A stretch of 7,583 nt of DNA, from positions 1 to 7,583 of the forward strand of contig CANRHM010000063.1 of the NCBI GenBank assembly GCA_947630415.1. The letters run 5' to 3'. Made by a program: the position numbers and the translations under genes. The notes below the pieces were generated by a model. That model had not been told where the DNA came from. It did not search any database and saw nothing but the letters and a program-made list of their open reading frames with translations. Shown here piece by piece: positions 6,138-7,583 of the stretch. This stretch comes from an uncultured Bacilli bacterium (GTDB lineage Bacteria; Bacillota_I; Bacilli_A; RF39; UBA660). Each line of letters opens with the position of its first letter. Within the stretch, counting starts at the first letter, position 1.

Positions 6138-7583
6138 TTATTTTTCTATTATATGTATAAATTTATTAAATATATTTAGAATTTTCATCTGTTCAGATAA
6201 TGGGGGGATTGGTATAAGTTTAGGTTTAATCATAGGTACGGTTAATTGCTTAACAGCTGTACCCACGCCTTTTTCAATCAATGCTTGTATTGATAATTGA
6301 AGATACTCTAAATTAGTATTTGTTAAAGGAATTAATACTAGTAGTCTTACAATTGGTACATATGGAATTGTACGTATTTTAGAATATCCTATTGTTCCTC
6401 TTCCTGAAATGGTTAATGATTCTTCACATATAACTGGTTTATCTGTAAATCCAAAAATACCCTCATTTTTTTCTCCATTTGATATCACTGGAATTATATT
6501 TTTCTCTGTAATATTTTTTGAAAATATTTTTGGTTTATCTCCACCTGCATTAATGCTTTTCACAATATTATTTAGCCTTGTCCAACACCAATTTGCAGGT
6601 ATATCAAATGGAATTTCATCGGTAATGTTATTAATTGTACCATCATCAAACTTCTCATAAAATTGATTATCTGTACTATCTTTATAAATTACAGATAAAT
6701 TTTCCTTTTTAATTTTCTTAGTTCTAATTAATTCTCGTTTTTCATCTAAGATTTTATTAATTAAAACTTCTGCAAATTCATCATTAGGATCTTGCTTAAC
6801 TAATTTTCCTTGAATAGCATATTGCAAGATTGACTTCTTTAATTCATCTTTATATGAAGAATTTAATAATTCAATTTTGTTATGTTTTTCAGCATATGAA
6901 TTTATAATTGGAGTTAATAAATCTATTTTATTTTTGATTCTACTTTGTTCTTCTAAAGGTGGAAGTGGAATCAGATATTTTTTTACATTATCTAATTTCA
7001 AAAACATTTGATTTGTTGAACCATCAGCATCTTTCTCTATTTGTATTCTATTTAACTTTAAAAAGTATAATAAATAATAAGATATTATTTCATTTATATT
7101 TCTAAATACAAATAAGTGTCCATCAGTAATATACTGATTACTTTCTAAATTAAATATTCCAGCCCTTCCAACAGTTCCACCACCAAGTGTATTTAACAAT
7201 ACATCATTTTTCTTTAAATAAAATTCCTCAGGATAATTTTGTATAAATTCATCGGTACAATATTTTATTCCATTTAAATCAATTCCATAGTTTTGATTAT
7301 TTTTTTGCCCCAGCACCAAATTGTTATTAATAATTTTTGAATATTTGGGACTTTTTCCAGAAAAAGCTAGTAAACACATATTACTAAGTCTTGTCCATAT
7401 CCAATTATCAGGAATCTCAAAAGGAATCTCTTCAGTAATATCATTTATTGTACCATTTTCAAACTTCTCATAATAATGATTATCTGAAGAATCCTTATAT
7501 ATTTCCGAATATTTTTCGCGTTTAATCTTTTTTTCTTTTATTAATTTTTCTCTTTCTTCTTTAATTTTTTCTAATAATACTGA
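6138..7583 (-). CDS. hsdS: hsdS, type I restriction specificity subunit, apparently expressed copy, N-terminus beyond window
   Basis: The reading frame is open from the right edge (7583) to a TAA at 6138-6140, 481 codons. The internal ATG at 7379 lies inside the first conserved region and is not the start. The visible N-terminal part (SVLLEKIKEE to FEIPDNWIWTRL) is the usual HsdS proximal conserved region. TRD1 spans about 6880-7400 and ends with LPPLEEQSRI. The central conserved region (about 6578-6860) has KSILQYAIQGKLV and YEKFDDGTINNIT. TRD2 spans about 6150-6577 and ends with IPPLSEQMKI. The two conserved regions resemble each other, as expected for the two-fold symmetric HsdS fold that joins two HsdM subunits. 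Only this copy continues upstream, so it is probably the one driven by the hsd promoter, with hsdM to the right. It is followed at 32 bases by the recombinase, probably in the same operon. Confidence 0.93.
   Translation of the reverse strand, partial: SVLLEKIKEEREKLIKEKKIKREKYSEIYKDSSDNHYYEKFENGTINDITEEIPFEIPDNWIWTRLSNMCLLAFSGKSPKYSKIINNNLVLGQKNNQNYGIDLNGIKYCTDEFIQNYPEEFYLKKNDVLLNTLGGGTVGRAGIFNLESNQYITDGHLFVFRNINEIISYYLLYFLKLNRIQIEKDADGSTNQMFLKLDNVKKYLIPLPPLEEQSRIKNKIDLLTPIINSYAEKHNKIELLNSSYKDELKKSILQYAIQGKLVKQDPNDEFAEVLINKILDEKRELIRTKKIKKENLSVIYKDSTDNQFYEKFDDGTINNITDEIPFDIPANWCWTRLNNIVKSINAGGDKPKIFSKNITEKNIIPVISNGEKNEGIFGFTDKPVICEESLTISGRGTIGYSKIRTIPYVPIVRLLVLIPLTNTNLEYLQLSIQALIEKGVGTAVKQLTVPMIKPKLIPIPPLSEQMKILNIFNKFIHIIEK
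6578..6824 (-). repeat. Central inverted repeat, right arm
   Basis: Partner of 4529-4775. Identical over 6578-6774 (197 bases), with three mismatches in the remaining 50. Two mismatches change residues (S/P and S/F in the QDxNDExAEV stretch) and one is silent. Confidence 0.93.
7410..7485 (-). repeat. Outer inverted repeat, right arm
   Basis: Partner of 3874-3949, 75 of 76 bases identical in inverted orientation. It lies in the conserved region ahead of TRD1 in the expressed hsdS. The coding sequence continues upstream of the repeat only in this copy, which marks it as the expression site. Confidence 0.9.

Larger units (their letters stand above)
3874..7485. other. Invertible type I specificity (hsdS) shuffling segment
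   Basis: The segment is bounded by the outer inverted repeats. It contains a silent plus-strand hsdS cassette, a tyrosine recombinase and most of the minus-strand hsdS, with a second inverted repeat pair inside. Inversion at the outer pair swaps TRD1 and TRD2 together; at the central pair only TRD2; both in succession swap TRD1. Four hsdS alleles are therefore possible. The layout resembles the pneumococcal ivr-type loci, where repeats of different length and a Cre-like recombinase shuffle hsdS. Actual inversion is inferred from structure, not observed. Confidence 0.85.

Noticed and set aside
6138..7379. Treating the ATG at 7379 as the start of the minus-strand hsdS
   Set aside because: The frame is open for 68 more codons to the window edge, and these encode the conserved HsdS region and the outer repeat.
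3874..7485. Interpretation as an integrated phage or a transposon carrying an integrase
   Set aside because: The inverted repeats are hsdS coding sequence, not terminal repeats of an element. No other mobile-element genes and no target duplication are seen.

Overview
The window is very AT-rich, with A/T-ending codons, strong AGGAG-type ribosome binding sites, standard tryptophan TGG codons and no in-frame TGA. This fits a low-GC Gram-positive bacterium (Bacillota, Clostridia- or Bacilli-like). The species cannot be read from the sequence. The region looks like a defence island.

Left part (1-3719), all on the minus strand and read right to left: a class II Fic protein with a C-terminal winged helix (2649-3719), an OLD-like ATPase-TOPRIM protein (751-2409), and an XRE helix-turn-helix/Fic fusion that runs off the left edge (1-639). 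The Fic gene at 2649-3719 has a near-consensus promoter (TTGACA-17-TATTAT) whose spacer is filled by an inverted repeat. Two related inverted repeats flank it at equal distances, which suggests repression, possibly autoregulation. A long AT stem followed by a T-run separates the ATPase gene from the XRE-Fic gene.

Right part (3874-7583): a shufflable type I restriction-modification specificity locus. A minus-strand hsdS that is open to the right edge (6138-7583) faces a plus-strand hsdS cassette (about 3875-5290) with no start codon and no N-terminal region. A tyrosine recombinase (5302-6105) lies between them. The two hsdS copies carry different target recognition domains (TRDs) but share two pairs of inverted repeats: an outer pair of 76 bp with one mismatch at the start of TRD1, and a central pair of 197 bp that is identical and extends to 247 bp with three mismatches between TRD1 and TRD2. 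Inversion at either pair would move silent TRDs into the expressed gene, giving up to four DNA specificities.

Points beyond the usual description: the recombinase is always physically linked to one TRD2 allele, so its co-transcription with the active hsdS should depend on which allele is in use. Its ribosome binding site lies in the loop, and its start codon in the stem, of a perfect 9-bp hairpin. One bidirectional terminator serves both convergent arms and travels with the invertible segment. hsdM and hsdR are not in the window and are expected to the right, upstream of the minus-strand hsdS.
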